Source: Leishmania mexicana MHOM/GT/2001/U1103
Taxonomy: Eukaryota > Euglenozoa > Kinetoplastea > Trypanosomatida > Trypanosomatidae
Assembly: GCF_000234665.1 (NCBI RefSeq)
Contig: NC_018311.1
Span: forward strand, 496,001-560,000
Length of the DNA stretch: 64,000 bases
Direction of reading: 5' to 3'
The notes beneath the pieces are model-generated. The model did no database searches. It was given only the letters and a program-made list of their open reading frames with translations, and was not told the origin of the DNA. Of the stretch, positions 10,461-20,905 are shown piece after piece. The position numbers and the translations under genes are program-made. The number at the start of each line of letters is the position of its first letter. The first letter of the stretch is position 1.

Positions 10461-11455
10461 TGGGGCTGATGGGCTGGGGATAGAAAGGTTATGCGCTATA
10501 GAGTGCCCAGCACGCAGGCGAACACACGCGGGACCCGGAACAGAGCTAGCGGATAACGTGAGGGCCACGTACCTCGTTGGTCTCACGAGTGCCACTGACG
10601 AAGGCCGGAGGCCACTGTCCGCGCATGTGTCTCGGTGTGTGTTCTCTGCTTGCTGGTTGTGGGGGCCGTTCCCTTTCCTTTGTTTGGTGTGCGGACTATC
10701 ATGTGCCACACACACACCCACCCAGCGACGTATTCCCACTGATCCACCAATACCACCGCGGCGCCGCACGTGGCAAGGCAGCCGTCCCACTCTGGTGCGC
10801 AGGATGATGATGGTGGGCCTTGCACCGGATCGCATCGAGATCACCACTGTCGCCACCGCATTCTCGCGGTGCTGTCGCACTTCAGCTCGCACAGGTTCTC
10901 TGCTGATGAATGCCCTTCTCATCCTGTCCCCGCTCTGCTGGGGCGCTGAGCAAAGAAAAGTCACTGGAGGACAGAGGCCAGGGAGAGGAGGGTGCCCGAT
11001 GTGTCAGGCACACGCCCCCTCCCTTCCCCTACTTCGCATACTCTGCATCAACGCAGCTTGTCGGTGTCGACTCAGGGACGCTGTTCTGGTCCTCTGCGCG
11101 CTGCGTCTCTCACTGTAGCGACAACCGTTTTCGTTGGTGTGCGCACGTGATTGTACACGGCGACGTCGACATGCCCTCCACTATGTCACCATCAACAACT
11201 TCTCTTCGGGCACACAGCAATGATGAGCACGTGCACCCGAACGTCTCCGGTGCGCGGTAGAATCCCCCCTTCCCCTTCACTGTCCCTCCCTCCGTTCTAC
11301 TTGGCCGCTCTCCCTTGCGGACGTCTTGTCGAGGGTGGCGCTGACGTCGACACCGAAGCGAAAGTAACATTCCGCCTTCTTACCCAGCTAACCCTCCTCC
11401 TCTTCCTCCTCCCCCCAAACGGTACACGCAAAAGCCCGCCACCAACAACACGATC
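10461..11455. other. Intergenic/UTR stretch
   Basis: No supported gene. The C/T-rich run at 11391-11416 and the AG at 11433-11434 form the likely trans-splice acceptor for the parvulin gene, leaving a leader of about 21 nt. Confidence 0.6.
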
Positions 11456-11803
11456 ATGTCCACCTCGTCTTGGCGGGCGGAGCATCTGCTCATCAAGCAC
11501 AGCGGCAGCCGCAACCCTGTGTCGCGCCGCACTGGGCAGCCCACCACCATATCGTACGAGGAAGCCGTCACAGAGCTGCAGAAGTGGCACCAATCAATCG
11601 AAGAGGGAAAGATGACCTTCGAGGAGGCCGCTCGACAGCGCAGCGACTGCAGCAGCTACGCCCGCGGCGGCGACTTGGGCGTCTTCGGCCCTGGGGAGAT
11701 GATGAAGTCCTTTGAGGATGCCACAAAGTCTCTCGAGGTGGGGCAGGTGAGCGGCATCGTCGTGACCGACAGCGGCATACACATCATCAAGCGCATAGCC
11801 TGA
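11456..11803 (+). CDS. PIN1: PIN1-type parvulin peptidyl-prolyl cis-trans isomerase
   Basis: The product has 115 residues, a single rotamase domain without the N-terminal WW domain of animal Pin1, as in other trypanosomatid PIN1 proteins. The parvulin landmarks are present: EHLLIKHSGSRNP with His10, the basic Arg24-Arg25 pair that in Pin1-class enzymes binds phosphate of pSer/pThr-Pro substrates, Cys65 in SDCSS, GGDLGVFGPGEM, and the final SGIHIIKR with His109. The expected reaction is cis-trans isomerisation of phospho-Ser/Thr-Pro bonds in cytosol or nucleus. A pre-ATG extension is not needed. A diverged SIDER element lies downstream, probably in its 3' UTR. Confidence 0.95.
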   Translation: MSTSSWRAEHLLIKHSGSRNPVSRRTGQPTTISYEEAVTELQKWHQSIEEGKMTFEEAARQRSDCSSYARGGDLGVFGPGEMMKSFEDATKSLEVGQVSGIVVTDSGIHIIKRIA

Positions 11804-13381
11804 AGCGGAAACACTTTCCTGTTAGAGAGAGAGTGGTCTGGGCGGATGGTAGCATGCTTTAAACACGGACGAAGGCTGAGAGGAGAGGAGAACTAAGGTG
11901 AGGTGGAGTGGAGGGGGCGGGCGAATGCGCAGCTGCCACTGATGTGGTCGGAATCCTGCAGAAGAAGGTACAGAAGGGTGCAAGCGGTAGACCACCACAC
12001 AAGCTCTTCACCCTCTTAGCAGGCCTCCTCGCACGCATCTCTGTATGCGTGTGCGTAGGTCTCTGTCTCTCTTACTCTTCCTCCTCCTCGTCGCTACCCG
12101 TCCACGAAGTTGTCGATGCCTTTGCTCCTCCTGTGAGCGGCGCGTACCCGATGACCTTTTCCGGCGAGAGGGCGGGGGGGGGGCGCACACACCCCTCTCC
12201 GCGCGTGCCGCCTCAGGGTCCGGTGTGTCCACTCTCTGTCTGGGAGGAAGCCGAGCAGCCCCCCATATCCCTCCCCATGCCGAGCCACTTGTGGTGCTGA
12301 CAGGGTCAAGCACCGACGGCGCAGGGGAAGCCAGAGGGATGTACCGCTACTTGTGGCCAGCGGCCAGACCCTGGATGGCGTGGCGTCGGGGAGACCTGCG
12401 ACAGCGAAGACGCCCATGCCATCCATGCGATGGGGCGAGTGCCAGCGCGACTGGGACGCATCTCGGCCTCGGCCTTCACACTGCCTACTGGTGCGTGGCG
12501 AGCCCGAGTGCCGCCTCGAGGGGGGAGGGGGGATGCACCAGGGGTGGCGGCCTGCGAGGCGGGGGTAGGTGGGCAGAGTGTGAGGCAGGGTGTGGGTGGC
12601 TGCTTCGCGCGGCGCGGTGGGGGGAGGGGCCTGTGACGGACTCTTGTGGTGGAGCGGTGCTGCGTGGAGCCCGCGTTGCACGGCGGCGATGTGGGTACGC
12701 TAGAAGTGAGAAGTAAACACGTTCCTCTGATCCTCATGTCGCGCCGCTCGATGCGAAGTCGCGGTACTGACACGGGTGCTCGTATATACCCAAGCTAACG
12801 CACAGCTGCGCACATGCCGTTTTGCCCGACCCGCTCTCTCTCTTACCTCCGCGTGTCCAGCCATCACCCCTGCGGATCCGTCGCCTCGCGTTCGCCTCTC
12901 TCGCGCACCGGATGCCTGGTGTCGTCGCCCCCCTCCCTCCCCTCCAATCACGTCTTCCGCCAGCTCCCTTTTTCATGCGTCCCTGCGTGCGCCCCTTTCG
13001 CGGTGTCTGATCTCCCCTTCACGTGGCTGCTGCGGCGCTACGTGAGCACAGACGCCGGTGGACCCGAAGAGAAAGTGAAAAGTACTCCCGTGACGACTCG
13101 TGACCCCGTGGTACGCCGGCGCTCGTCCCCTGCACCTCTTCTGTGCGGTCTTCGAAGCCTTCTTCTGCGTAAGCTGTTACGCTGTATTCGCTATGTAACG
13201 CTACTTGCGCCTCCACCACACCCTCCCTTTCCCTTCGCTGTCTCGGTCGCTCTGCTTGTGCGACGCACCGCCGCGCGCGCACACACACTCCACACCACTG
13301 CCGGTGTGTCTTCATGTGGGACTTGGTACCAATCAGTTTTATACCACCACCGTCTTGTTCACTGTGCGCGCTGCGCAGGCA
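11804..13381. other. Intergenic/UTR stretch with a diverged SIDER copy
   Basis: Apart from the SIDER-like element (separate entry) I see no gene; ORFs here are shadows of the repeat. C/T-rich sequence at about 13205-13260 is the likely splicing signal for the next gene. Confidence 0.6.
12285..12690 (+). mobile_element. SIDER-like degenerate retroposon, diverged copy 1
   Basis: From about 12336 (AGGGATGTACCGCTACTTG) to about 12655 it matches the four near-identical copies further right, but with scattered substitutions, a different 5' part and a roughly 15-bp insertion in the G-rich 3' part. It lies in sense orientation downstream of the parvulin gene. Leishmania SIDERs are short non-coding relatives of ingi/DIRE LINEs found mostly in 3' UTRs; the family name (most likely SIDER2) is recalled, not computed. 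Boundaries are approximate. Confidence 0.75.
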
Positions 13382-13948
13382 ATGCGGTGTGCGACGCGCA
13401 TTGGCCGCTCCCTTTTTAATGGCGCTGATCGAGGCACAGGAAGCCCATGGCGTGGCACGTCCATTGTCCGTGCGGTTGGCGCCATCTACGCTCTTCAAGT
13501 GGGGACTTTGGACATCACCGGCGTCTCGGCGGGGCTACAATGCACCCTGAGCACGTCGAGCTTCTTTCCCGTTGGCAGCGGCGGCGGTCCTGCAGCGCCG
13601 CTGTTTCCATCAGAACCGGCAGAGCTGCACGCACCGGGTGTCGTGGCAGCACCAGGAATGTCGATGGAGGGTAGCGTGTACACCGTGCACATTGTCGGCC
13701 CCGCCGCGTTTGTCGCCGCCGTCGCTGAGGTGCTCGGCGATGACGTCCTCGTCGACCTCGCTGGTAGGTATCATGTGGAGCCGTACGCCTACTGGCGATC
13801 CGGCAAGCACCAGTGCCCCACCGTGCGCCTCTCATACGATCGACTGCGCAGCACTGAGGACTCGCTCCGTATTCTGCACGCTCCAGACAGCACGGTGGCG
13901 AGGCAGGGGCGCCTCTATCGTGCCATCTTTGTCGCCTCGTGGCTGTGA
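13382..13948 (+). CDS. Small mitochondrial-type protein, candidate OB-fold (KREPA/SSB-like)
   Basis: The product has 188 residues. The N-terminus MRCATRIGRSLFNG with further Arg residues looks like a mitochondrial presequence. The body begins AIYALQVGTLDITG, then has a Ser/Gly/Pro-rich loop, VYTVHIVGPAAFVAAVAEVLGDD, VDLAGRYHVEPY and a closing strand-like segment. The alternation of beta strands and the V-V-G / GD / GRY pattern resemble the OB folds of SSB and of editosome KREPA proteins; compare the C-terminal domain of the KREPA3 candidate in this window. No catalytic motif is visible. The assignment is inference; it could be another mitochondrial nucleic-acid-binding protein. The ATG at 13382 is preferred because it starts the presequence-like segment, although the AG at 13377-13378 would leave an extremely short leader. 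Confidence 0.75.
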   Translation: MRCATRIGRSLFNGADRGTGSPWRGTSIVRAVGAIYALQVGTLDITGVSAGLQCTLSTSSFFPVGSGGGPAAPLFPSEPAELHAPGVVAAPGMSMEGSVYTVHIVGPAAFVAAVAEVLGDDVLVDLAGRYHVEPYAYWRSGKHQCPTVRLSYDRLRSTEDSLRILHAPDSTVARQGRLYRAIFVASWL

Positions 13949-14777
13949 CGTTCACCATCACGTCATGCGGGAGAGAGAGGCAGGTGCCCGTGAGCCGAGA
14001 GACACCGAGAGGCGAAGACAGCCGCGCATGCGCCTCGTTCTCGATAGTGTTTAGCACGCGTCGGCCTTGTGTTGGTGCGCGCCCACCACACGCGGCCCTG
14101 AGAGAGCCTATACGGGTTCTCCGCATGTCGAGCGCGTGCATGTGGATATATGGGCGCTTACGTCACACACAAAAAACGAAGGAGCGCGGCGCAGAGCACG
14201 CGCGCACCATCATCAACCGGCGAAGCTCTTTTCGAAGGACACCACCTCTGGTGAGCGGCAGCTGTCGCCCCTTGCCACTGCACCATCGCGTTCCCGCTTC
14301 TTGCACTCTGTTGCGCATAGCCGTTACTTTCGGTGACGTTGCGCCGCACCGTGACAGCTGTGGCGACACTGTGCAATGGGTGAGACACGTGCCCCGAATG
14401 GTTCTCCCTCTCCCCCCTCTGTGCAGTGGCGCTGCATACACCGTCATGCTGTGTCTGCATATATATTTGTATGGCCGAGTGCCGTGTTCGAGCCTCTTCT
14501 TATGTCTCTACGGTTTCGCTTCTTCACTTCACGTTGTCTCCGCCGCTCCGCGACTCACTCATGCGCGCTCGTGCACCTGTGCGGACTTTGTTGATGCGCG
14601 TTGGCTACACACACCTCCCCACGCGCCAGCCGGGCAGCTCTGAGAAGGGGCAGGGGGCACCAGGGTACATAACGGGCGCTCGACACAACGGTGCGCACAT
14701 CAGCGCCTACACTCCCACCGCCGGTGGGCCATCTCGCTTCCACTATTTCCGCTTTTCTCCGGCTGCAGCAGAGCACG
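13949..14777. other. Intergenic/UTR stretch
   Basis: No supported gene. The pyrimidine tract at 14733-14760 followed by AG at 14767-14768 is a strong predicted trans-splice acceptor and supports the ATG at 14778 as start of the next gene. Confidence 0.6.
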
Positions 14778-16112
14778 ATGCCACCGGCTCGGCGCCCTCC
14801 AGTCGCCCATCTCATGACGAGCACGCCGCCGACACAGGGCGTCAACTCGGGAAGGTGCCACCTGCCCCGTCCAGCGACGTCCCCGATGCGCAGCGGCTTC
14901 CGCGGTGGATCATCTTTTCGCCTCTGCACACTGCACGGTGACGTTTTGCCGACCGCAGCGGAGGCGGGAAGGAAGTGTAAGCGGGCCAGTGCTCGGCCTC
15001 TGACGGGCAGCACATCGTCGCCCGCTTGCAACTCCTTCCCCCTTCCGCCGAGCCGTGCGGAGCGCTTCGCCACCACCTCTAGTCGTGCCCCCGCAGCACC
15101 AGCACCTCCACTCCACGGAGGTGCTGCACCGCCGTCGATGGTGAAGTGCGGTAGTGGAAGCGGCTCGGCTGCTCCTTCTACCGCCCCCTCACCTTCACAC
15201 GAGGGGCGGCTGCCCTCCTGGACGGGGTGTAGCGCTGCGTCTACTTCTTTTGTGGAGGATCGGGTGCGGTGCTTAGTGCACCCCGTAGGCGAGGCATCAC
15301 GCTTGCCGACGCCCCTGCAGCGCATCCTTGCCATCGTACTGCGCATTCTCCAGCAAGAACGCGCGCAGCTGAAAGGGCAGCGCCCGTGTCGGCGGCACTC
15401 CCGGTCGCTTGGCACCGGCGTCGACGCTGAGGTCATCGAGTGCATAGTGGATGCTGCGCAGGCGCCGTCGCTGGTGGCTGCTGCCGACATTTTTTCCGCC
15501 TTTGTTGCTGCACACCTGATGGACGGGTCCACGCTGCTCTCCTCCCCAGTTGTGCTGGTTGGTGCCGCCCTCGCTGAGGCTGTCACCCTTGGCCAGATCG
15601 AGTCGTGCGTCATACCCATGCCAGAGCTACTGTCCTTCCTGGACGCAGCCATCAGCGTTGGCCACCCCGGTGCGATGCACTCTGTGGCCGTCTGCCTGCG
15701 CGAGGGGACAGCAGGCCTGCAGCGAGATGTAATATCAAGCGAAACGTGGTTGCGCTGCGCGGCCTCGTCAGGCTACCTTCCTGCCATGCACGAGCTCGGC
15801 GAGAGCTACGAACGTGGCGCACCCGCCTCTTCCAAGCTGCCCGCGGAGGCGGCGGAGGACGCCGCGGACTGGGGCGAGGCGATGCAATGGTATCGACAGG
15901 CGGCAGAGGCCGGGTACCCGCCGTCGCAGCTGAACTTGGGTAAACTTCTCCTTGCAGCGACTGAGCATGGCCAAAGCGAGGGCTCGGCCGCCGCGCCACA
16001 GGTGGCGCATCTTCTCACGGAGGCCAAGCGTTGGCTTCACGCGTGCGCTGCAACCGGCGTAGAGGAGGCGGTGCGCCTCGTGAAGCGCATCGAGGAGAAA
16101 GGTGCGCGCTAA
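14778..16112 (+). CDS. Sel1-like repeat protein
   Basis: The product has 444 residues. About residues 1-170 are rich in Pro, Ser and Arg and probably disordered. The C-terminal half has helical repeat signatures of the Sel1 type: VGHPGAMHSVAVCLREG, WLRCAASSGYLPAMHELGESYERG, and AMQWYRQAAEAGYPPSQLNLGKLL, followed by AKRWLHACAATGVEEAVRL. Sel1 repeats are TPR-like solenoids that bring proteins together; no partner can be named. There is no signal peptide or membrane segment. An open frame extends to 14691 but has no ATG there, and the predicted splice acceptor lies just upstream of 14778. Confidence 0.85.
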   Translation: MPPARRPPVAHLMTSTPPTQGVNSGRCHLPRPATSPMRSGFRGGSSFRLCTLHGDVLPTAAEAGRKCKRASARPLTGSTSSPACNSFPLPPSRAERFATTSSRAPAAPAPPLHGGAAPPSMVKCGSGSGSAAPSTAPSPSHEGRLPSWTGCSAASTSFVEDRVRCLVHPVGEASRLPTPLQRILAIVLRILQQERAQLKGQRPCRRHSRSLGTGVDAEVIECIVDAAQAPSLVAAADIFSAFVAAHLMDGSTLLSSPVVLVGAALAEAVTLGQIESCVIPMPELLSFLDAAISVGHPGAMHSVAVCLREGTAGLQRDVISSETWLRCAASSGYLPAMHELGESYERGAPASSKLPAEAAEDAADWGEAMQWYRQAAEAGYPPSQLNLGKLLLAATEHGQSEGSAAAPQVAHLLTEAKRWLHACAATGVEEAVRLVKRIEEKGAR

Positions 16113-17170
16113 GGAACCCCGCTGCGCACCCAGTAGGATCGGTAGAGGGATTACCATGGAGTTGTATGTGTATATATATATATAGAGTGAGATGCACAGG
16201 CCGTGCTCATCATGGTGTTCTGCCCGCCATCATCATCTGTTTTGTCGGTTTCTCCGCCCTGCTCGCTGCATCATCTTCCTCGTGGCGTATTGCCCGTGGT
16301 GGTAGTGTGCGTCCCTCTGCGTGAAAGCTAACAGAAACGTACTTGCACGTGACGAGAGGGGATGACGCATGGCGGGAGGAGAGCGCCAAGAACGATGTGT
16401 ACTCAAGGGCGATGATCGCATGCGCACATGCGTGCGGGGCGTGCTTGCCTTTGCGTGACTGGCTGCCGCACTTGCACGTCTCGCTTGCCCTCAAACCAGG
16501 CCCACTCAGGCCTCTTGTTCTCTGTTCCCCAGCTTTTCTTTCGCAACGCAGACGCGTGCCGACGCTCGCTCGCCTCTCCAGTGTGAAGTGGTCTGCACGC
16601 ACACGCGCAGATCACATGTAAACCGCGCACACCGACTCCGACACCGACAATGTAGCGCGGCGACTTGCTCACCGCCCCTTCGCCCTCTTGAGGACCTCAG
16701 AGCGCTCTGGCTGCTCACTCGCCTTCCTGCGGGATCCACCGCCAGCACGGCCTTTGTGTGGTGCTCTGCCCCGCTCTGCGCCACTTCACCTCCCTCTTCT
16801 TCCCTCTCCTCTCCTCTCCTCTCTACAACTTCTCTGCGCGCATCTCGGCAGTACCTGAATCCCTCCCCCCACTGCCACACGTCAACGTGGGTGGTAGCCT
16901 CCGAAACATTCGCCAAGTCTCGTTGGTATATATATTTTTTCTTGTTCGTTTCCGGCTCGGCTCTTCTTGCTTCCGTCGTCGTCGCCGGCGTCAGCGCCGT
17001 TCTCGCCGTTGCTCTCCCTCTGTGCCCGTGCGAGTAAGCGGGTCATCCGCTTTCGAACCTCCCCGCAAGCATCGCGGGTGCGTCGGTGCCGCCACTGTTG
17101 CTCCCTGCGGCTTCTTCCTTTCCTTACGGATCTCTCGCAGGCCACGCCGAGCACACCCTCGTCACCAGCC
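16113..17170. other. Intergenic/UTR stretch
   Basis: No supported gene. It contains TA runs at 16171-16184 and about 16927-16935. The C/T-rich sequence at about 17099-17138 ending in AG at 17139-17140 is the predicted trans-splice acceptor for the ATPase, about 30 nt before its ATG. Confidence 0.6.
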
Positions 17171-20100
17171 ATGCCGACCGAGAACATCGTTGGGAACAGC
17201 ATGATCCGGCAGCTCCGGCTCCTGCGGCGCCGTGAGTGGTACACCTGGATCACTGTGTGGCCCTTCACGGTGCTCTACGTTGTCTCCGTTGTCCTCTACC
17301 TCTACCCCGAGCTCGTCTGGGACCGCGTGACGTATCTGGTGCATCAGACGTACATCGACTTCTTTCACGCCATCTGCTTGCCCATTCTCGTCTTCCTTCA
17401 CTCCTTCCTCTCCCTCTTCACGATTTGGTCCGTGCGGTTTCGCGCTCGCATCATCTATCGGGCTGTGGCGATGGAGCAGCTAACCGTGGCGACGGATGTC
17501 CTGGTGGAGACGCACCTGCACAGGGGCGAGTCGGAGATCGTGCCTCTGCACCAGGAGGGCGACGACGGTCAGCCGCCGTGCTTTGTGTTCCAGCAGCGCA
17601 AGTGGAAGCTGGACGGGCATGAGGGTATTTTCGTGAAGCCGCGCTTCCCCACGAAGCACAGCTTCTCCTACTACATTCGGTGGGAGGGTCTCAACAAGGA
17701 GGCGGACCGCACGAAGCAGGTGGACGCGTACGGGCTCAACAAGATGGAGGTGGTCATCCCCGAGTTCCAGGACCTCTTCGTCGACCATGCCCTCTCCCCG
17801 TTCTTCGTGTTCCAAATGTTTTGCGTGCTGCTCTGGTGCCTCGACGAGTACTGGTACTACTCCCTCTTTACCGGTTTCATGATGGTGGGCATGGAGTGCA
17901 CGACAGTCTACCAGCGCATCCGTAACATGCGCACGCTCCGCGACATGGCGGAGGTGCCAGTGCGCGACATTGACGTCATGCGTGGCGGCAAGCGCGTCAC
18001 AATCAAGACCGATGCCCTGTTGCCGCTGGATATCATCGTGGTGCCGAGCAACGCCCCGTGCCCGGTTGACGCGTTGCTGGTGAAAGGCACTGCGGTGGTG
18101 AACGAGGCGACCCTGACCGGCGAGTCGACGCCGCAGCTTAAGGAGGCGCCGGATGACGTGGATATAGCCCTCAGCGTCAAGAAGCACGCGCGACACATGC
18201 TCTTCTCTGGCACGCAGATTCTGCTCAGCAATGGCCCTCACGAGACCTCCGAGGAGGGCGCGCACAGCCGCGACAGGAGCAAGGCGCTCGCCGTCGTGCT
18301 GAAGACGGGCTTCGAGACGAAGCAAGGCAAGCTGCTGCGCACCATTCTGCACAGCCAGGGCCGCGTCAGCGAGAACAGCGGCGAGGCCTTTGGCTTCATT
18401 GGCGTGCTCGTGGTCTTCGCGCTGGCAGCCAGCGGCTACCTGCTGAAGCGTGGTCTCGCAGATCCGCACCGCAGCCGGTGGAAGCTTTTCCTGTCCTGCG
18501 TGCAGATCATCACTTCCGTGGTGCCGCCGGAGCTTCCGATGGAGCTGTCGCTGGCCGTCAACACAACTCTGCTTGCGCTGACGAAGCTGCAAGTGTTCTG
18601 CACAGAACCGTTCCGCATCCCGTATGCTGGAAAGGTAGACACGTGCTGCTTCGACAAGACCGGCACCCTCACCACGGACGAGATGCTCTTCGGCGGTGTG
18701 GACATGATCGATGGCAAGGGGCTGTTGAACAAGCTGAAGGCGATTCCGAAGTACTCGGAGATGGTGCTGGCTACGTGCCACTCCCTCGTCTACCTCGACG
18801 AAGAGACGCTGGCTGGAGATGAGATGGAGAAGGCCGCCATCACCGCCTTGGGCTACCGTATCGACAGCGAGGACAACATTCTCTACGACCCCAAGCCTCT
18901 TAGGGATGAGGACAAGGAGGGGCAGGCGAAGGCCAAGAAGGGGGCCGCGGCGCAGCAGAAGATGTACAAGGTTCTACTGCGCTTTCCTTTCCTCGCCACG
19001 CTGCGCCGCATGGCCTGCGTCGTCTCCGCCCCAGATGGCAAGTACATCGTCGCCAAGGGCTCGCCGGAGTCCATCGCTGCCCTGTGCGAGTCTGTCCCTG
19101 AAGACTGCCTGAAAATCGCCGAGGAGACGGCGGCAAAGGGCTACCGCGTCATCGCCCTTGCGTATCGCTCGCTGACAGATGCGGAGCGGGCGTCAAAGGA
19201 GACCATTCTTGCGCTGCGCCGCGAGAACATCGAGAAGGGGCTGCGGTTTGCTGGTCTCGCTGTGTATGTGTGCCCGCTGAAGAAGGACGCCAAGGAGACG
19301 ATCGAAAACTTGGAGGGCGGCAGCCACCGCTGTGTCATCATCACCGGTGACAGCGTGCAGACGGCGATCTCGGTCGGCAAGGACGTGTCGATGCTGTTGT
19401 GCAAACGACAGCTGGTGGCGAAGGACGCGGCAGGTGGCGGAGTAGAGTGGGTGGACTCGGTGTCGAGCGTGGTGCAGCCGGGGACGCCCCAGGACATCAT
19501 CGCCAACACCTTCCAGCGCAGCCGTCGCAAGCTGACGCCGCGCGAAAACGAATGGGACCTCTGCGTGAACGCGGAGACGATCAGCCCGGAGTCGATGCAG
19601 TACATCATAGAGACGTACAACGAGCATGTCACCATCTGGGCTCGCTGCGCTCCGACACAGAAGGAGGAAATCGTCACAGACCTCAAGAAGAAGGATCACA
19701 TCGTCATGATGGCCGGCGACGGCACGAACGACGTTGGTGCGCTCAAGCAGGCACACGCCGGCATTGCCGTGCTGAACTCGGCCTCGGTCGCCCCCAAGGC
19801 GGAGAACAAGGAGCTGGTGGTTGACCCGCAGCCGCACAACGAGCCGGATGTGCCGGCCGATCTGAAGGTGCCGCCGCATTTCAAGTTCACCGTCGTGCCT
19901 CCGGAGCCGCAGGTGGGGACGCCGTTCATGGAGATGATGAAGTGGAAGATGCTGGAGGCGAAGCGCAAAGTGGAGATCAAGCAGATCACGGCGTGGAACA
20001 AGCAGCTGAAGGAGGCGGAAAAGACCAAGGCAGACAAGAAGGCGGCTGCGCCGCCACCGCCGCTGAATGGCACCGGCGACTCGGACTTCCTGATGGAGTC

Positions 20101-20905
20101 CCTCTTCAACTCGGAGGACGAGAATATGGGCGGTCCGCCGATGATCAAGCTTGGTGACGCGTCCATCGCGGCGCCGTTCACGTGCCGCTCCAAAGCTCTT
20201 ACCTCTGTGTGCGACATCATCCGGCTTGGCCGCACGACGCTTGTGACGACGCACATGATGTACAAGATCCTCGCCTTGAACTGCCTTACGCAGGCGTATT
20301 CCATGTCGGTGCTGCACTGCGCTGGTGTGAAGTTTGGCGAGAAGCAGATGATCTTGGCTGGCATCATCTTGTCCGTGTGCTTTCTCTTCATGTCTCGCAG
20401 CAAGCCACTGACGCACCTGTGCCGTCAGCGGCCTGTCACGAAGGTGTTCCACCCGTACATGATCTGCACCGTCTTCTTCCAATTTGCGCTGCACCTGTAT
20501 TGCATGATGAAGACGTCGTGGATGGTGGCGGAGGTGGACGCGACGACCATGAGCGACATGAGCAAGAACTACCAGGAGGTCGAGTTCAAGCCGACGCTGC
20601 TGAACTCCACCATGTTCCTCCTTACCACCCTCATCTCCGGCGTCACGTTTGCGGTGAACTACCGCGGCGAGCCATTTATGCAGGGTATACGCAAAAATCG
20701 CCCCATGCTCATCGCCCTCATCATCCTCGGCTTCGTCGTCTTTTGCTTCGCCTCCGAGGCGAGCCCGGAGTTCAACGAGGAGTTCGAGATCACCGCCTTT
20801 CCCACCGAGGCGTTCCGCACGCGCTTCACGCAGCTCCTCCTGCTCGACGCGCTCGGCTGCTTTGTGGTTGAGAAGGCGTCGCTGATGCTCTTCACGGACT
20901 ACTGA
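17171..20905 (+). CDS. P5A-type ATPase (Spf1/ATP13A1-like, ER transmembrane-helix dislocase)
   Basis: The product has 1244 residues. Two N-terminal hydrophobic segments (about 24-45 and 60-85) precede the canonical P-type core, as expected for P5A. The actuator motif is TLTGESTPQ, the membrane motif is the P5A-specific PPELPMEL, the phosphorylation loop is CCFDKTGTLTTDE with Asp495, the nucleotide-binding part contains AKGSPESI, and the hinge is MMAGDGTNDVGALKQAHAGIAVL. A long charged, Lys-rich insert of about 120 residues follows the hinge before the last membrane helices, typical of P5A arm/plug-like insertions. The family in yeast and humans removes mistargeted tail-anchored and signal-bearing helices from the ER membrane using ATP. 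The frame is open upstream to 16967 but without an ATG, so 17171 is the start. Confidence 0.96.
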   Translation: MPTENIVGNSMIRQLRLLRRREWYTWITVWPFTVLYVVSVVLYLYPELVWDRVTYLVHQTYIDFFHAICLPILVFLHSFLSLFTIWSVRFRARIIYRAVAMEQLTVATDVLVETHLHRGESEIVPLHQEGDDGQPPCFVFQQRKWKLDGHEGIFVKPRFPTKHSFSYYIRWEGLNKEADRTKQVDAYGLNKMEVVIPEFQDLFVDHALSPFFVFQMFCVLLWCLDEYWYYSLFTGFMMVGMECTTVYQRIRNMRTLRDMAEVPVRDIDVMRGGKRVTIKTDALLPLDIIVVPSNAPCPVDALLVKGTAVVNEATLTGESTPQLKEAPDDVDIALSVKKHARHMLFSGTQILLSNGPHETSEEGAHSRDRSKALAVVLKTGFETKQGKLLRTILHSQGRVSENSGEAFGFIGVLVVFALAASGYLLKRGLADPHRSRWKLFLSCVQIITSVVPPELPMELSLAVNTTLLALTKLQVFCTEPFRIPYAGKVDTCCFDKTGTLTTDEMLFGGVDMIDGKGLLNKLKAIPKYSEMVLATCHSLVYLDEETLAGDEMEKAAITALGYRIDSEDNILYDPKPLRDEDKEGQAKAKKGAAAQQKMYKVLLRFPFLATLRRMACVVSAPDGKYIVAKGSPESIAALCESVPEDCLKIAEETAAKGYRVIALAYRSLTDAERASKETILALRRENIEKGLRFAGLAVYVCPLKKDAKETIENLEGGSHRCVIITGDSVQTAISVGKDVSMLLCKRQLVAKDAAGGGVEWVDSVSSVVQPGTPQDIIANTFQRSRRKLTPRENEWDLCVNAETISPESMQYIIETYNEHVTIWARCAPTQKEEIVTDLKKKDHIVMMAGDGTNDVGALKQAHAGIAVLNSASVAPKAENKELVVDPQPHNEPDVPADLKVPPHFKFTVVPPEPQVGTPFMEMMKWKMLEAKRKVEIKQITAWNKQLKEAEKTKADKKAAAPPPPLNGTGDSDFLMESLFNSEDENMGGPPMIKLGDASIAAPFTCRSKALTSVCDIIRLGRTTLVTTHMMYKILALNCLTQAYSMSVLHCAGVKFGEKQMILAGIILSVCFLFMSRSKPLTHLCRQRPVTKVFHPYMICTVFFQFALHLYCMMKTSWMVAEVDATTMSDMSKNYQEVEFKPTLLNSTMFLLTTLISGVTFAVNYRGEPFMQGIRKNRPMLIALIILGFVVFCFASEASPEFNEEFEITAFPTEAFRTRFTQLLLLDALGCFVVEKASLMLFTDY

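Noticed and set aside
12045..12716. 223-residue ORF, and similar 122-126-residue ORFs at the other repeats
   Set aside because: They are translations of the SIDER element and recur with every copy; frames do not extend into unique sequence in a consistent way.
17480..18781. 433-residue minus-strand ORF
   Set aside because: It is the antisense shadow of the P5A ATPase, with His/Arg/Leu-rich composition typical of reverse frames in GC-rich coding DNA.
19193..20494. Second 433-residue minus-strand ORF
   Set aside because: Also antisense to the P5A ATPase; the + frame has invariant catalytic motifs.
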